A DNA stretch of 64,000 bases from Auanema rhodensis (Eukaryota > Nematoda > Chromadorea > Rhabditida > Rhabditidae): positions 20,902,501 to 20,966,500 of the forward strand of contig OZ059899.1 in NCBI GenBank assembly GCA_964057225.1, in the 5' to 3' direction. The notes below the pieces were generated by a model that saw nothing but the letters and a program-made list of their open reading frames with translations, searched no databases and was not told the origin of the DNA. Position 1 is the first letter of the stretch. Every line of letters begins with the position of its first letter. Shown here in pieces: positions 49,071 to 63,111 of this stretch. The position numbers and the translations under genes were made by a program.

Positions 49071-51878
49071 AAGCAATGTTGAGTGTACATGGAAACTCAA
49101 CATACACTAATGCATCATTTTTCAAACGATCATAACTAATTTTTGTATTAACCGTTTCTCAATGTAGTATAGTGCATTCGATGCGGATTTTTAAGCTGCG
49201 TCGATCTGTGTTATCAGATTTGCGCTAGCTTAAAAATGCACCGAGATATCAACTGATATAAGTTCACACATATATCCTCGATTTTCACCCTGAAGAATTA
49301 ATTTTTTCGTTGAATAACATTGTTCATCGTCTTTGCCTTAAAAAAAGAAATCTAAGAACATCTACGTTTCGCTAAATTATTTTGAAATTTTTCGAAAAAA
49401 TTTTTGTCTAAATGTTTTTGGAAGCAATGTTGAGTGTACATGGAAACTCAACATACACTAATGCATCATTTTTCAAACGATCATAACTAATTATTGTATC
49501 AAGCGTTTCTCAATGTAATATAGTGCATTCGATGCGGATTTTTAAGTTGCGTCGATCTGTGTTATCAGATTTGCGCTAGCTTAAAAATGCACCTAGATAT
49601 CAACTGATATAAGTTCACACTTATATCCTCGATTTTCACCCTGAAGAATTAATTTTTTCGTTGATTAACATTGTCCATCGTCTTTGCCTTGAAAAAAGGA
49701 ATCTAAAAACATCTACTTTTTGCTAAATTATGTTGAAATTTTTCGAAAAAATTTTTGTCAAAATGTTTTTGGAAGCAATGTTGAGTGTACATGGAAACTC
49801 AACATAAACTAATGCCTCATTTTTCAAACGATCATAACTAATTTTTGTATTGAGCGTTTCTCATTGTAGTATAGTGCATTCGATGCGGATTTTTAAGCTG
49901 CGTCGATCTGTGTTATCAGATTTGCGCTAGCTTAAAAATGCACCTAGATATCAACTGATATAAGTTCACACTTATATCCTCGATTTTCACCCTGAAGAAT
50001 TAATTTTTTCGTTGATTAACATTGTCCATCGTCTTTGCCTTGAAAAAAGGAATCTAAAAACATCTACTTTTTGCTAAATTATGTTGAAATTTTTCGAAAA
50101 AATTTTTGTCAAAATGTTTTTGGAAGCAATGTTGAGTGTACATGGAAACTCAACATAAACTAATGCCTCATTTTTCAAACGATCATAACTAATTTTTGTA
50201 TTAAGCGTTTCTCAATGTAGTATAGTGCATTCGATGCGGATTTTTAAGCTGCGTCAATCTGTGTTATCAGATTTGCGCTAGCTTAAAAATGCACCGAGAT
50301 ATCAACTTATATAAGTTCACACATATATCCTCGATTTTCACCCTGAAGAATTAATTTTTTCGTTGAATAACGTTGTCCATCGTCTTTGCCTTGAAAAAAG
50401 GAATCTAAAAACATCTACTTTTTGCTAAATTATTTTGAAATTTTTCGAAAAAATTTTTGTCAAAATGTTTTTGGAAGCAATGTTGAGTGTACATGGAAAC
50501 TCAACATACACTAATGCATCATTTTTCAAACGATCATAACTAATTTTTGTATTAACCGTTTCTCAATGTAGTATAGTGCATTCGATGCGGATTTTTAAGC
50601 TGCGTCGATCTGTGTTATCAGATTTGCGCTAGCTTAAAAATGCACCGAGATATCAACTGATATAAGTTCACACATATATCCTCGATTTTCACCCTGAAGA
50701 ATTAATTTTTTCGTTGAATAACATTGTTCATCGTCTTTGCCTTAAAAAAAGAAATCTAAGAACATCTACGTTTCGCTAAATTATTTTGAAATTTTTCGAA
50801 AAAATTTTTGTCTAAATGTTTTTGGAAGCAATGTTGAGTGTACATGGAAACTCAACATACACTAATGCATCATTTTTCAAACGATCATAACTAATTATTG
50901 TATCAAGCGTTTCTCAATGTAATATAGTGCATTCGATGCGGATTTTTAAGTTGCGTCGATCTGTGTTATCAGATTTGCGCTAGCTTAAAAATGCACCTAG
51001 ATATCAACTGATATAAGTTCACACTTATATCCTCGATTTTCACCCTGAAGAATTAATTTTTTCGTTGATTAACATTGTCCATCGTCTTTGCCTTGAAAAA
51101 AGGAATCTAAAAACATCTACTTTTTGCTAAATTATGTTGAAATTTTTCGAAAAAATTTTTGTCAAAATGTTTTTGGAAGCAATGTTGAGTGTACATGGAA
51201 ACTCAACATAAACTAATGCCTCATTTTTCAAACGATCATAACTAATTTTTGTATTGAGCGTTTCTCATTGTAGTATAGTGCATTCGATGCGGATTTTTAA
51301 GCTGCGTCGATCTGTGTTATCAGATTTGCGCTAGCTTAAAAATGCACCTAGATATCAACTGATATAAGTTCACACTTATATCCTCGATTTTCACCCTGAA
51401 GAATTAATTTTTTCGTTGATTAACATTGTCCATCGTCTTTGCCTTGAAAAAAGGAATCTAAAAACATCTACTTTTTGCTAAATTATGTTGAAATTTTTCG
51501 AAAAAATTTTTGTCAAAATGTTTTTGGAAGCAATGTTGAGTGTACATGGAAACTCAACATAAACTAATGCCTCATTTTTCAAACGATCATAACTAATTTT
51601 TGTATTAAGCGTTTCTCAATGTAGTATAGTGCATTCGATGCGGATTTTTAAGCTGCGTCAATCTGTGTTATCAGATTTGCGCTAGCTTAAAAATGCACCG
51701 AGATATCAACTTATATAAGTTCACACATATATCCTCGATTTTCACCCTGAAGAATTAATTTTTTCGTTGAATAACGTTGTCCATCGTCTTTGCCTTGAAA
51801 AAAGGAATCTAAAAACATCTAATTTTTGCTAAATTATTTTGAAATTTTTCGAAAAAATTTTTGTCAAAATGTTTTTGG
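49071..51878 (+). repeat. 4-monomer HOR (1404 bp) in two copies (m141-m144, m145-m148)
   Basis: Ordered markers are TTCATC with CCTTAAAAAAAG and GTCTAAATG (first monomer), TTATTG/GTAATAT (second), CATAAACT with TATTGAGCG (third) and CATAAACT with GTCAATC and AACTTATA (fourth). The copies are identical by eye except that m144 ends with CTACTTTTTGC and m148 with CTAATTTTTGC. Confidence 0.9.
50124..50474 (+). repeat. Chimeric junction monomer m144
   Basis: Up to position 249 (AACGTTG, G at 50372) it matches m148. From position 295 (CTACTTTTTGC, C at 50418) it matches m140, the monomer preceding the first 1404-bp copy. This is the hybrid expected from a four-monomer unequal crossover with its breakpoint between 50372 and 50418. 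It is less secure than m48 because it rests on a single right-hand site. Confidence 0.6.
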
Positions 51879-54800
51879 AAGCAATGTTGAGTGTACATGG
51901 AAACTCAACATACACTAATGCATCATTTTTCAAACAATCATAACTAATTATTGTATCAGGCGTTTCTCAATGTAATATAGTGCATTCGATGCGGATTTTT
52001 AAGTTGCGTCGATCTGTGTTATCAGATTTGCGCTAGCTTAAAAATGCACCTAGATATCAACTGATATAAGTTCACACTTATATCCTCGATTTTCACTCTG
52101 AAGAATTAATTTTTTCGTTGATTAACATTGTCCATCGTCTTTGCCTTGAAAAAAGGAATCTAAAAACATCTACTTTTTGCTAAATTATTTTGAAATTTTT
52201 CGAAAAAATTTTTGTCAAAATGTTTTTGGAAGCAATGTTGAGTGTACATGGAAACTCAACATACACTAATGCATCATTTTTCAAACGATCATAACTAATT
52301 TTTGTATTAACCGTTTCTCAATGTAGTATAGTGCATTCGATGCGGATTTTTAAGCTGCGTCGATCTGTGTTATCAGATTTGCGCTAGCTTAAAAATGCAC
52401 CGAGATATCAACTGATATAAGTTCACACATATATCCTCGATTTTCACCCTGAAGAATTAATTTTTTCGTTGAATAACATTGTTCATCGTCTTTGCCTTAA
52501 AAAAAGAAATCTAAGAACATCTACGTTTCGCTAAATTATTTTGAAATTTTTCGAAAAAATTTTTGTCAAAATGTTTTTGGAAGCAATGTTGAGTGTACAT
52601 GGAAATTCAACATACACTAATGCATCATTTTTCAAACGATCATAACTAATTTTTGTATTGAGCGTTTCTCATTGTAGTATAGTGCATTCGATGCGGATTT
52701 TTAAGCTGCGTCGATCTGTGTTATCAGATTTGCGCTAGCTTAAAAATGCACCGAGATATCAACTGATATAAGTTCACACATATATCCTCGATTTTCACCC
52801 TGAAGAATTAATTTTTTCGTTGAATAACGTTGTCCATCGTCTTTGCCTTGAAAAAAGGAATCTAAAAACATCTAATTTTTGCTAAATTATTTTGAAATTT
52901 TTCGAAAAAATTTTTGTCAAAATGTTTTTGGAAGCAATGTTGAGTGTACATGGAAACTCAACATACACTAATGCATCATTTTTCAAACGATCATAACTAA
53001 TTTTTGTATTAACCGTTTCTCAATGTAGTATAGTGCATTCGATGCGGATTTTTAAGCTGCGTCGATCTGTGTTATCAGATTTGCGCTAGCTTAAAAATGC
53101 ACCGAGATATCAACTTATATAAGTTCACACATATATCCTCGATTTTCACCCTGAAGAATTAATTTTTTCGTTGAATAACGTTGTCCATCGTCTTTGCCTT
53201 GAAAAAAGGAATCTAAAAACATCTAATTTTTGCTAAATTATTTTGAAATTTTTCGAAAAAATTTTTGTCAAAATGTTTTTGGAAGCAATGTTGAGTGTAC
53301 ATGGAAACTCAACATACACTAATGCATCATTTTTCAAACGATCATAACTAATTTTTGTATTAAGCGTTTCTCAATGTAGTATAGTGCATTCGATGCGGAT
53401 TTTTAAGCTGCGTCGATCTGTGTTATCAGATTTGCGCTAGCTTAAAAATGCACCGAGATATCAACTGATATAAGTTCACACATATATCCTCGATTTTCAC
53501 CCTGAAGAATTAATTTTTTCGTTGAATAACATTGTTCATCGTCTTTGCCTTAAAAAAAGAAATCTAAGAACATCTACGTTTCGCTAAATTATTTTGAAAT
53601 TTTTCGAAAAAATTTTTGTCAAAATGTTTTTGGAAGCAATGTTGAGTGTACATGGAAATTCAACATACACTAATGCATCATTTTTCAAACGATCATAACT
53701 AATTTTTGTATTGAGCGTTTCTCATTGTAGTATAGTGCATTCGATGCGGATTTTTAAGCTGCGTCGATCTGTGTTATCAGATTTGCGCTAGCTTAAAAAT
53801 GCACCGAGATATCAACTGATATAAGTTCACACATATATCCTCGATTTTCACCCTGAAGAATTAATTTTTTCGTTGAATAACGTTGTCCATCGTCTTTGCC
53901 TTGAAAAAAGGAATCTAAAAACATCTAATTTTTGCTAAATTATTTTGAAATTTTTCGAAAAAATTTTTGTCAAAATGTTTTTGGAAGCAATGTTGAGTGT
54001 ACATGGAAACTCAACATACACTAATGCATCATTTTTCAAACGATCATAACTAATTTTTGTATTAACCGTTTCTCAATGTAGTATAGTGCATTCGATGCGG
54101 ATTTTTAAGCTGCGTCGATCTGTGTTATCAGATTTGCGCTAGCTTAAAAATGCACCGAGATATCAACTTATATAAGTTCACACATATATCCTCGATTTTC
54201 ACCCTGAAGAATTAATTTTTTCGTTGAATAACGTTGTCCATCGTCTTTGCCTTGAAAAAAGGAATCTAAAAACATCTAATTTTTGCTAAATTATTTTGAA
54301 ATTTTTCGAAAAAATTTTTGTCAAAATGTTTTTGGAAGCAATGTTGAGTGTACATGGAAACTCAACATACACTAATGCATCATTTTTCAAACGATCATAA
54401 CTAATTTTTGTATTAACCGTTTCTCAATGTAGTATAGTGCATTCGATGCGGATTTTTAAGCTGCGTCGATCTGTGTTATCAGATTTGCGCTAGCTTAAAA
54501 ATGCACCGAGATATCAACTGATATAAGTTCACACATATATCCTCGATTTTCACCCTGAAGAATTAATTTTTTCGTTGAATAACATTGTTCATCGTCTTTG
54601 CTTTAAAAAAAGAAATCTAAGAACATCTACGTTTCGCTAAATTATTTTGAAATTTTTCGAAAAAATTTTTGTCAAAATGTTTTTGGAAGCAATGTTGAGT
54701 GTACATGGAAATTCAACATACACTAATGCATCATTTTTCAAACGATCATAACTAATTTTTGTATTGAGCGTTTCTCATTGTAGTATAGTGCATTCGATGC

Positions 54801-55388
54801 GGATTTTTAAGCTGCGTCGATCTGTGTTATCAGATTTGCGCTAGCTTAAAAATGCACCGAGATATCAACTGATATAAGTTCACACATATATCCTCGATTT
54901 TCACCCTGAAGAATTAATTTTTTCGTTGAATAACGTTGTCCATCGTCTTTGCCTTGAAAAAAGGAATCTAAAAACATCTAATTTTTGCTAAATTATTTTG
55001 AAATTTTTCGAAAAAATTTTTGTCAAAATGTTTTTGGAAGCAATGTTGAGTGTACATGGAAACTCAACATACACTAATGCACCATTTTTCAAACGATCAT
55101 AACTAATTTTTGTATTAACCGTTTCTCAATGTAGTATAGTGCATTCGATGCGGATTTTTAAGCTGCGTCGATCTGTGTTATCAGATTTGCGCTAGCTTAA
55201 AAATGCACCGAGATATCAACTTATATAAGTTCACACATATATCCTCGATTTTCACCCTGAAGAATTAATTTTTTCGTTGAATAACGTTGTCCATCGTCTT
55301 TGCCTTGAAAAAAGGAATCTAAAAACATCTAATTTTTGCTAAATTATTTTGAAATTTTTCGAAAAAATTTTTGTCAAAATGTTTTTGG
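51879..55388 (+). repeat. 3-monomer HOR (1053 bp) in three copies, preceded by m149
   Basis: m149 is a TTATTG/CAGGCG monomer like m140. Then m150-m152, m153-m155 and m156-m158 repeat the order: TTCATC with CTACGTTTCGC; GAAATTCAAC with TATTGAGCG; AACTTATA with CTAATTTTT. Small differences are AACCG against AAGCG in the first monomer (m153), TGCTTTAAAA (m156) and TGCACCATT (m158). Confidence 0.88.
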
Positions 55389-57143
55389 AAGCAATGTTGA
55401 GTGTACATGGAAACTCAACATACACTAATGCATCATTTTTCAAACGATCATAACTAATTATTGTATCAGGCGTTTCTCAATGTAATATAGTGCATTCGAT
55501 GCGGATTTTTAAGTTGCGTCGATCTGTGTTATCAGATTTGCGCTAGCTTAAAAATGCACCTAGATATCAACTGATATAAGTTCACACTTATATCCTCGAT
55601 TTTCACCCTGAAGAATTAATTTTTTCGTTGATTAACATTGTCCATCGTCTTTGCCTTGAAAAAAGGAATCTAAAAACATCTACTTTTTGCTAAATTATTT
55701 TGAAATTTTTCGAAAAAATTTTTGTCAAAATGTTTTTGGAAGCAATGTTGAGTGTACATGGAAACTCAACATACACTAATGCATCATTTTTCAAACGATC
55801 ATAACTAATTTTTGTATTAACCGTTTCTCAATGTAGTATAGTGCATTCGATGCGGATTTTTAAGCTGCGTCGATCTGTGTTATCAGATTTGCGCTAGCTT
55901 AAAAATGCACCGAGATATCAACTGATATAAGTTCACACATATATCCTCGATTTTCACCCTGAAGAATTAATTTTTTCGTTGAATAACATTGTTCATCGTC
56001 TTTGCCTTAAAAAAAGAAATCTAAGAACATCTACGTTTCGCTAAATTATTTTGAAATTTTTCGAAAAAATTTTTGTCAAAATGTTTTTGGAAGCAATGTT
56101 GAGTGTACATGGAAACTCAACATACACTAATGCATCATTTGTCAAACGATCATAACTAATTTTTGTATTAACCGTTTCTCAATGTAGTATAGTGCATTCG
56201 ATGCGGATTTTTAAGCTGCGTCGATCTGTGTTATCAGATTTGCGCTAGCTTAAAAATGCACCGAGATATCAACTGATATAAGTTCACACATATATCCTCG
56301 ATTTTCACCCTGAAGAATTAATTTTTTCGTTGAATAACGTTGTCCATCGTCTTTGCCTTGAAAAAAGGAATCTAAAAACATCTAATTTTTGCTAAATTAT
56401 TTTGAAATTTTTCGAAAAAATTTTTGTCAAAATGTTTTTGGAAGCAATGTTGAGTGTACATGGAAACTCAACATACACTAATGCATCATTTTTCAAACGA
56501 TCATAACTAATTTTTGTATTAACCGTTTCTCAATAAAGTATAGTGCATTCGATGCATATTTTTAAGCTGCGTCGATCTGTGTTATCAGATTTGCGCTAGC
56601 TTAAAAATGCACCGAGATATCAACTTATATAAGTTCACACATATATCCTCGATTTTCACCCTGAAGAATTAATTTTTTCGTTGAATAACGTTGTCCATCG
56701 TCTTTGCCTTGAAAAAAGGAATCTAAAAACATCTAATTTTTGCTAAATTATTTTGAAATTTTTCGAAAAAATTTTTGTCAAAATGTTTTTGGAAGCAATG
56801 TTGAGTGTACATGGAAACTCAACATACACTAATGCATCATTTTTCAAACGATCATAACTAATTTTTGTATTAAGCGTTTCTCAATGTAGTATAGTGCATT
56901 CGATGCGGATTTTTAAGCTGCGTCGATCTGTGTTATCAGATTTGCGCTAGCTTAAAAATGCACCGAGATATCAACTGATATAAGTTCACACATATATCCT
57001 CGATTTTCACCCTGAAGAATTAATTTTTTCGTTGAATAACATTGTTCATCGTCTTTGCCTTAAAAAAAGAAATCTAAGAACATCTACGTTTCGCTAAATT
57101 ATTTTGAAATTTTTCGAAAAAATTTTTGTCAAAATGTTTTTGG
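55389..57143 (+). repeat. m159-m163: TTATTG monomer and entry to the CAATAAAG units
   Basis: m159 and m160 repeat the m149/m150 pair. m160-m162 and m163-m165 form a 3-mer in which the second monomer lacks the ATTCAAC change and the third carries CAATAAAG (56531 and 57584). Private variants are CATTTGTC in m161 and GATGCATATT in m162. The right part of m163, from about 56993, already belongs to the 3510-bp repeat described next. Confidence 0.82.
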
Positions 57144-58547
57144 AAGCAATGTTGAGTGTACATGGAAACTCAACATACACTAATGCATCATTTTTCAAAC
57201 GATCATAACTAATTTTTGTATTAACCGTTTCTCAATGTAGTATAGTGCATTCGATGCGGATTTTTAAGCTGCGTCGATCTGTGTTATCAGATTTGCGCTA
57301 GCTTAAAAATGCACCGAGATATCAACTGATATAAGTTCACACATATATCCTCGATTTTCACCCTGAAGAATTAATTTTTTCGTTGAATAACGTTGTCCAT
57401 CGTCTTTGCCTTGAAAAAAGGAATCTAAAAACATCTAATTTTTGCTAAATTATTTTGAAATTTTTCGAAAAAATTTTTGTCAAAATGTTTTTGGAAGCAA
57501 TGTTGAGTGTACATGGAAACTCAACATACACTAATGCATCATTTTTCAAACGATCATAACTAATTTTTGTATTAACCGTTTCTCAATAAAGTATAGTGCA
57601 TTCGATGCGGATTTTTAAGCTGCGTCGATCTGTGTTATCAGATTTGCGCTAGCTTAAAAATGCACCGAGATATCAACTTATATAAGTTCACACATATATC
57701 CTCGATTTTCACCCTGAAGAATTAATTTTTTCGTTGAATAACGTTGTCCATCGTCTTTGCCTTGAAAAAAGGAATCTAAAAACATCTAATTTTTGCTAAA
57801 TTATTTTGAAATTTTTCGAAAAAATTTTTGTCAAAATGTTTTTGGAAGCAATGTTGAGTGTACATGGAAACTCAACATACACTAATGCATCATTTTTCAA
57901 ACGATCATAACTAATTTTTGTATTAAGCGTTTCTCAATGTAGTATAGTGCATTCGATGCGGATTTTTAAGCTGCGTCGATCTGTGTTATCAGATTTGCGC
58001 TAGCTTAAAAATGCACCGAGATATCAACTGATATAAGTTCACACATATATCCTCGATTTTCACCCTGAAGAATTAATTTTTTCGTTGAATAACATTGTTC
58101 ATCGTCTTTGCCTTAAAAAAAGAAATCTAAGAACATCTACGTTTCGCTAAATTATTTTGAAATTTTTCGAAAAAATTTTTGTCAAAATGTTTTTGGAAGC
58201 AATGTTGAGTGTACATGGAAATTCAACATACACTAATGCATCATTTTTCAAACGATCATAACTAATTTTTGTATTGAGCGTTTCTCATTGTAGTATAGTG
58301 CATTCGATGCGGATTTTTAAGCTGCGTCGATCTGTGTTATCAGATTTGCGCTAGCTTAAAAATGCACCGAGATATCAACTGATATAAGTTCACACATATA
58401 TCCTCGATTTTCACCCTGAAGAATTAATTTTTTCGTTGAATAACGTTGTCCATCGTCTTTGCCTTGAAAAAAGGAATCTAAAAACATCTAATTTTTGCTA
58501 AATTATTTTGAAATTTTTCGAAAAAATTTTTGTCAAAATGTTTTTGG

Positions 58548-58899
58548 AAGCAATGTTGAGTGTACATGGAAACTCAACATACACTAATGCATCATTTTTC
58601 AAACGATCATAACTAATTTTTGTATTAACCGTTTCTCAATGTAGTATAGTGCATTCGATGCGGATTTTTAAGCTGCGTCGATCTGTGTTATCAGATTTGC
58701 GCTAGCTTAAAAATGCACCGAGATATCAACTGATATAAGTTCACACATATATCCTCGATTTTCACCCTGAAGAATTAATTTTTTTCGTTGAATAACATTG
58801 TTCATCGTCTTTGCCTTAAAAAAAGAAATCTAAGAACATCTACGTTTCGCTAAATTATTTTGAAATTTTTCGAAAAAATTTTTGTCAAAATGTTTTTGG
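58548..58899 (+). repeat. 352-bp monomer (m168), one inserted T
   Basis: The T run before CGTTG is seven (58779-58785) instead of six. The same insertion occurs in m178 at 62289-62295. Confidence 0.95.
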
Positions 58900-59601
58900 A
58901 AGCAATGTTGAGTGTACATGGAAATTCAACATACACTAATGCATCATTTTTCAAACGATCATAACTAATTTTTGTATTGAGCGTTTCTCATTGTAGTATA
59001 GTGCATTCGATGCGGATTTTTAAGCTGCGTCGATCTGTGCTATCAGATTTGCGCTAGCTTAAAAATGCACCGAGATATCAACTGATATAAGTTCACACAT
59101 ATATCCTCGATTTTCACCCTGAAGAATTAATTTTTTCGTTGAATAACGTTGTCCATCGTCTTTGCCTTGAAAAAAGGAATCTAAAAACATCTAATTTTTG
59201 CTAAATTATTTTGAAATTTTTCGAAAAAATTTTTGTCAAAATGTTTTTGGAAGCAATGTTGAGTGTACATGGAAACTCAACATACACTAATGCATCATTT
59301 TTCAAACGATCATAACTAATTTTTGTATTAACCGTTTCTCAATGTAGTATAGTGCATTCGATGCGGATTTTTAAGCTGCGTCGATCTGTGTTATCAGATT
59401 TGCGCTAGCTTAAAAATGCACCGAGATATCAACTTATATAAGTTCACACATATATCCTCGATTTTCACCCTGAAGAATTAATTTTTTCGTTGAATAACGT
59501 TGTCCATCGTCTTTGCCTTGAAAAAAGGAATCTAAAAACATCTAATTTTTGCTAAATTATTTTGAAATTTTTCGAAAAAATTTTTGTCAAAATGTTTTTG
59601 G

Positions 59602-59951
59602 AAGCAATGTTGAGTGTACATGGAAACTCAACATACACTAATGCATCATTTTTCAAACGATCATAACTAATTTTTGTATTAAGCGTTTCTCAAAGTAGTA
59701 TAGTGCATTCGATGCGGATTTTTAAGCTGCGTCGATCTGTGTTATCAGATTTGCGCTAGCTTAAAAATGCACCGAGATATCAACTGATATAAGTTCACAC
59801 ATATATCCTCGATTTTCACCCTGAAGAATTAATTTTTTCGTTGAATAACATTGTTCATCGTCTTTGCCTTAAAAAAAGGAATCTAAGAACATCTACGTTT
59901 CGCTAAATTATTTTGAAATTTTTCGAAAAAATTTTTTCAAAATGTTTTTGG
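59602..59951 (+). repeat. 350-bp monomer (m171), one base lost
   Basis: AATTTTTTCAAAATG replaces AATTTTTGTCAAAATG (around 59930-59943), a loss of the G. The same loss occurs in m181 around 63440-63453. Confidence 0.95.
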
Positions 59952-60302
59952 AAGCAATGTTGAGTGTACATGGAAACTCAACATACACTAATGCATCATT
60001 TTTCAAACGATCATAACTAATTATTGTATCAAGCGTTTCTCAATGTAATATAGTGCATTCGATGCGGATTTTTAAGTTGCGTCGATCTGTGTTATCAGAT
60101 TTGCGCTAGCTTAAAAATGCACCTAGATATCAACTGATATAAGTTCACACTTATATCCTCGATTTTCACCCTGAAGAATTAATTTTTTCGTTGATTAACA
60201 TTGTCCATCGTCTTTGCCTTGAAAAAAGGAATCTAAAAACATCTACTTTTTGCTAAATTATTTTGAAATTTTTCGAAAAAATTTTTGTCAAAATGTTTTT
60301 GG

Positions 60303-60653
60303 AAGCAATGTTGAGTGTACATGGAAACTCAACATACACTAATGCATCATTTTTCAAACGATCATAACTAATTTTTGTATTAACCGTTTCTCAATGTTGT
60401 ATAGTGCATTCAATGCGGATTTTTAAGCTGCGTCGATCTGTGTTATCAGATTTGCGCTAGCTTAAAAATGCACCTAGATATCAACTGATATAAGTTCACA
60501 CTTATATCCTCGATTTTCACCCTGAAGAATTAATTTTTTCGTTGAATAACATTGTTCATCGTCTTTGCCTTAAAAAAAGAAATCTAAGAACATCTACGTT
60601 TCGCTAAATTATTTTGAAATTTTTCGAAAAAATTTTTGTCAAAATGTTTTTGG
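60303..60653 (+). repeat. Chimeric junction monomer m173
   Basis: The left part up to position 172 matches m183 (CAATGTTG, GCATTCAATG). The right part after position 200 matches m163 (TTCATC, CCTTAAAAAAAG, CTACGTTTCGC). This is the hybrid expected at the join of the two 3510-bp copies. The 173-200 interval (T at 60475, T at 60502) matches neither parent but resembles m172. It is the only TTCATC monomer in the window with CCTAG and CACACTTATA. Confidence 0.75.
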
Positions 60654-62057
60654 AAGCAATGTTGAGTGTACATGGAAACTCAACATACACTAATGCATCA
60701 TTTTTCAAACGATCATAACTAATTTTTGTATTAACCGTTTCTCAATGTAGTATAGTGCATTCGATGCGGATTTTTAAGCTGCGTCGATCTGTGTTATCAG
60801 ATTTGCGCTAGCTTAAAAATGCACCGAGATATCAACTGATATAAGTTCACACATATATCCTCGATTTTCACCCTGAAGAATTAATTTTTTCGTTGAATAA
60901 CGTTGTCCATCGTCTTTGCCTTGAAAAAAGGAATCTAAAAACATCTAATTTTTGCTAAATTATTTTGAAATTTTTCGAAAAAATTTTTGTCAAAATGTTT
61001 TTGGAAGCAATGTTGAGTGTACATGGAAACTCAACATACACTAATGCATCATTTTTCAAACGATCATAACTAATTTTTGTATTAACCGTTTCTCAATAAA
61101 GTATAGTGCATTCGATGCGGATTTTTAAGCTGCGTCGATCTGTGTTATCAGATTTGCGCTAGCTTAAAAATGCACCGAGATATCAACTTATATAAGTTCA
61201 CACATATATCCTCGATTTTCACCCTGAAGAATTAATTTTTTCGTTGAATAACGTTGTCCATCGTCTTTGCCTTGAAAAAAGGAATCTAAAAACATCTAAT
61301 TTTTGCTAAATTATTTTGAAATTTTTCGAAAAAATTTTTGTCAAAATGTTTTTGGAAGCAATGTTGAGTGTACATGGAAACTCAACATACACTAATGCAT
61401 CATTTTTCAAACGATCATAACTAATTTTTGTATTAAGCGTTTCTCAATGTAGTATAGTGCATTCGATGCGGATTTTTAAGCTGCGTCGATCTGTGTTATC
61501 AGATTTGCGCTAGCTTAAAAATGCACCGAGATATCAACTGATATAAGTTCACACATATATCCTCGATTTTCACCCTGAAGAATTAATTTTTTCGTTGAAT
61601 AACATTGTTCATCGTCTTTGCCTTAAAAAAAGAAATCTAAGAACATCTACGTTTCGCTAAATTATTTTGAAATTTTTCGAAAAAATTTTTGTCAAAATGT
61701 TTTTGGAAGCAATGTTGAGTGTACATGGAAATTCAACATACACTAATGCATCATTTTTCAAACGATCATAACTAATTTTTGTATTGAGCGTTTCTCATTG
61801 TAGTATAGTGCATTCGATGCGGATTTTTAAGCTGCGTCGATCTGTGTTATCAGATTTGCGCTAGCTTAAAAATGCACCGAGATATCAACTGATATAAGTT
61901 CACACATATATCCTCGATTTTCACCCTGAAGAATTAATTTTTTCGTTGAATAACGTTGTCCATCGTCTTTGCCTTGAAAAAAGGAATCTAAAAACATCTA
62001 ATTTTTGCTAAATTATTTTGAAATTTTTCGAAAAAATTTTTGTCAAAATGTTTTTGG

Positions 62058-62409
62058 AAGCAATGTTGAGTGTACATGGAAACTCAACATACACTAATGC
62101 ATCATTTTTCAAACGATCATAACTAATTTTTGTATTAACCGTTTCTCAATGTAGTATAGTGCATTCGATGCGGATTTTTAAGCTGCGTCGATCTGTGTTA
62201 TCAGATTTGCGCTAGCTTAAAAATGCACCGAGATATCAACTGATATAAGTTCACACATATATCCTCGATTTTCACCCTGAAGAATTAATTTTTTTCGTTG
62301 AATAACATTGTTCATCGTCTTTGCCTTAAAAAAAGAAATCTAAGAACATCTACGTTTCGCTAAATTATTTTGAAATTTTTCGAAAAAATTTTTGTCAAAA
62401 TGTTTTTGG
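62058..62409 (+). repeat. 352-bp monomer (m178)
   Basis: This is the copy-2 partner of m168, with the same seven-T run at 62289-62295. Confidence 0.95.
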
Positions 62410-63111
62410 AAGCAATGTTGAGTGTACATGGAAATTCAACATACACTAATGCATCATTTTTCAAACGATCATAACTAATTTTTGTATTGAGCGTTTCTCA
62501 TTGTAGTATAGTGCATTCGATGCGGATTTTTAAGCTGCGTCGATCTGTGCTATCAGATTTGCGCTAGCTTAAAAATGCACCGAGATATCAACTGATATAA
62601 GTTCACACATATATCCTCGATTTTCACCCTGAAGAATTAATTTTTTCGTTGAATAACGTTGTCCATCGTCTTTGCCTTGAAAAAAGGAATCTAAAAACAT
62701 CTAATTTTTGCTAAATTATTTTGAAATTTTTCGAAAAAATTTTTGTCAAAATGTTTTTGGAAGCAATGTTGAGTGTACATGGAAACTCAACATACACTAA
62801 TGCATCATTTTTCAAACGATCATAACTAATTTTTGTATTAACCGTTTCTCAATGTAGTATAGTGCATTCGATGCGGATTTTTAAGCTGCGTCGATCTGTG
62901 TTATCAGATTTGCGCTAGCTTAAAAATGCACCGAGATATCAACTTATATAAGTTCACACATATATCCTCGATTTTCACCCTGAAGAATTAATTTTTTCGT
63001 TGAATAACGTTGTCCATCGTCTTTGCCTTGAAAAAAGGAATCTAAAAACATCTAATTTTTGCTAAATTATTTTGAAATTTTTCGAAAAAATTTTTGTCAA
63101 AATGTTTTTGG

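Larger units (their letters stand above)
57144..60653 (+). repeat. 10-monomer HOR (3510 bp), copy 1 (m164-m173)
   Basis: m164-m173 match m174-m183 at an exact 3510-bp offset. Shared rare markers are CAATAAAG (57584/61094), two ATTCAAC monomers (58221/61731 and 58924/62434), an inserted T (58779-58785/62289-62295), GTGCTATC (59031/62541), CAAAGTAG (59691/63201), a one-base deletion (59931/63441), and CAATGTTGTATAG with GCATTCAATGCGG (60391/63901). The +1 and -1 changes cancel, so the unit is exactly ten times 351. The pair is identical by eye from 56993 to 60474 except for one base (60187 T against 63697 C). Confidence 0.95.
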
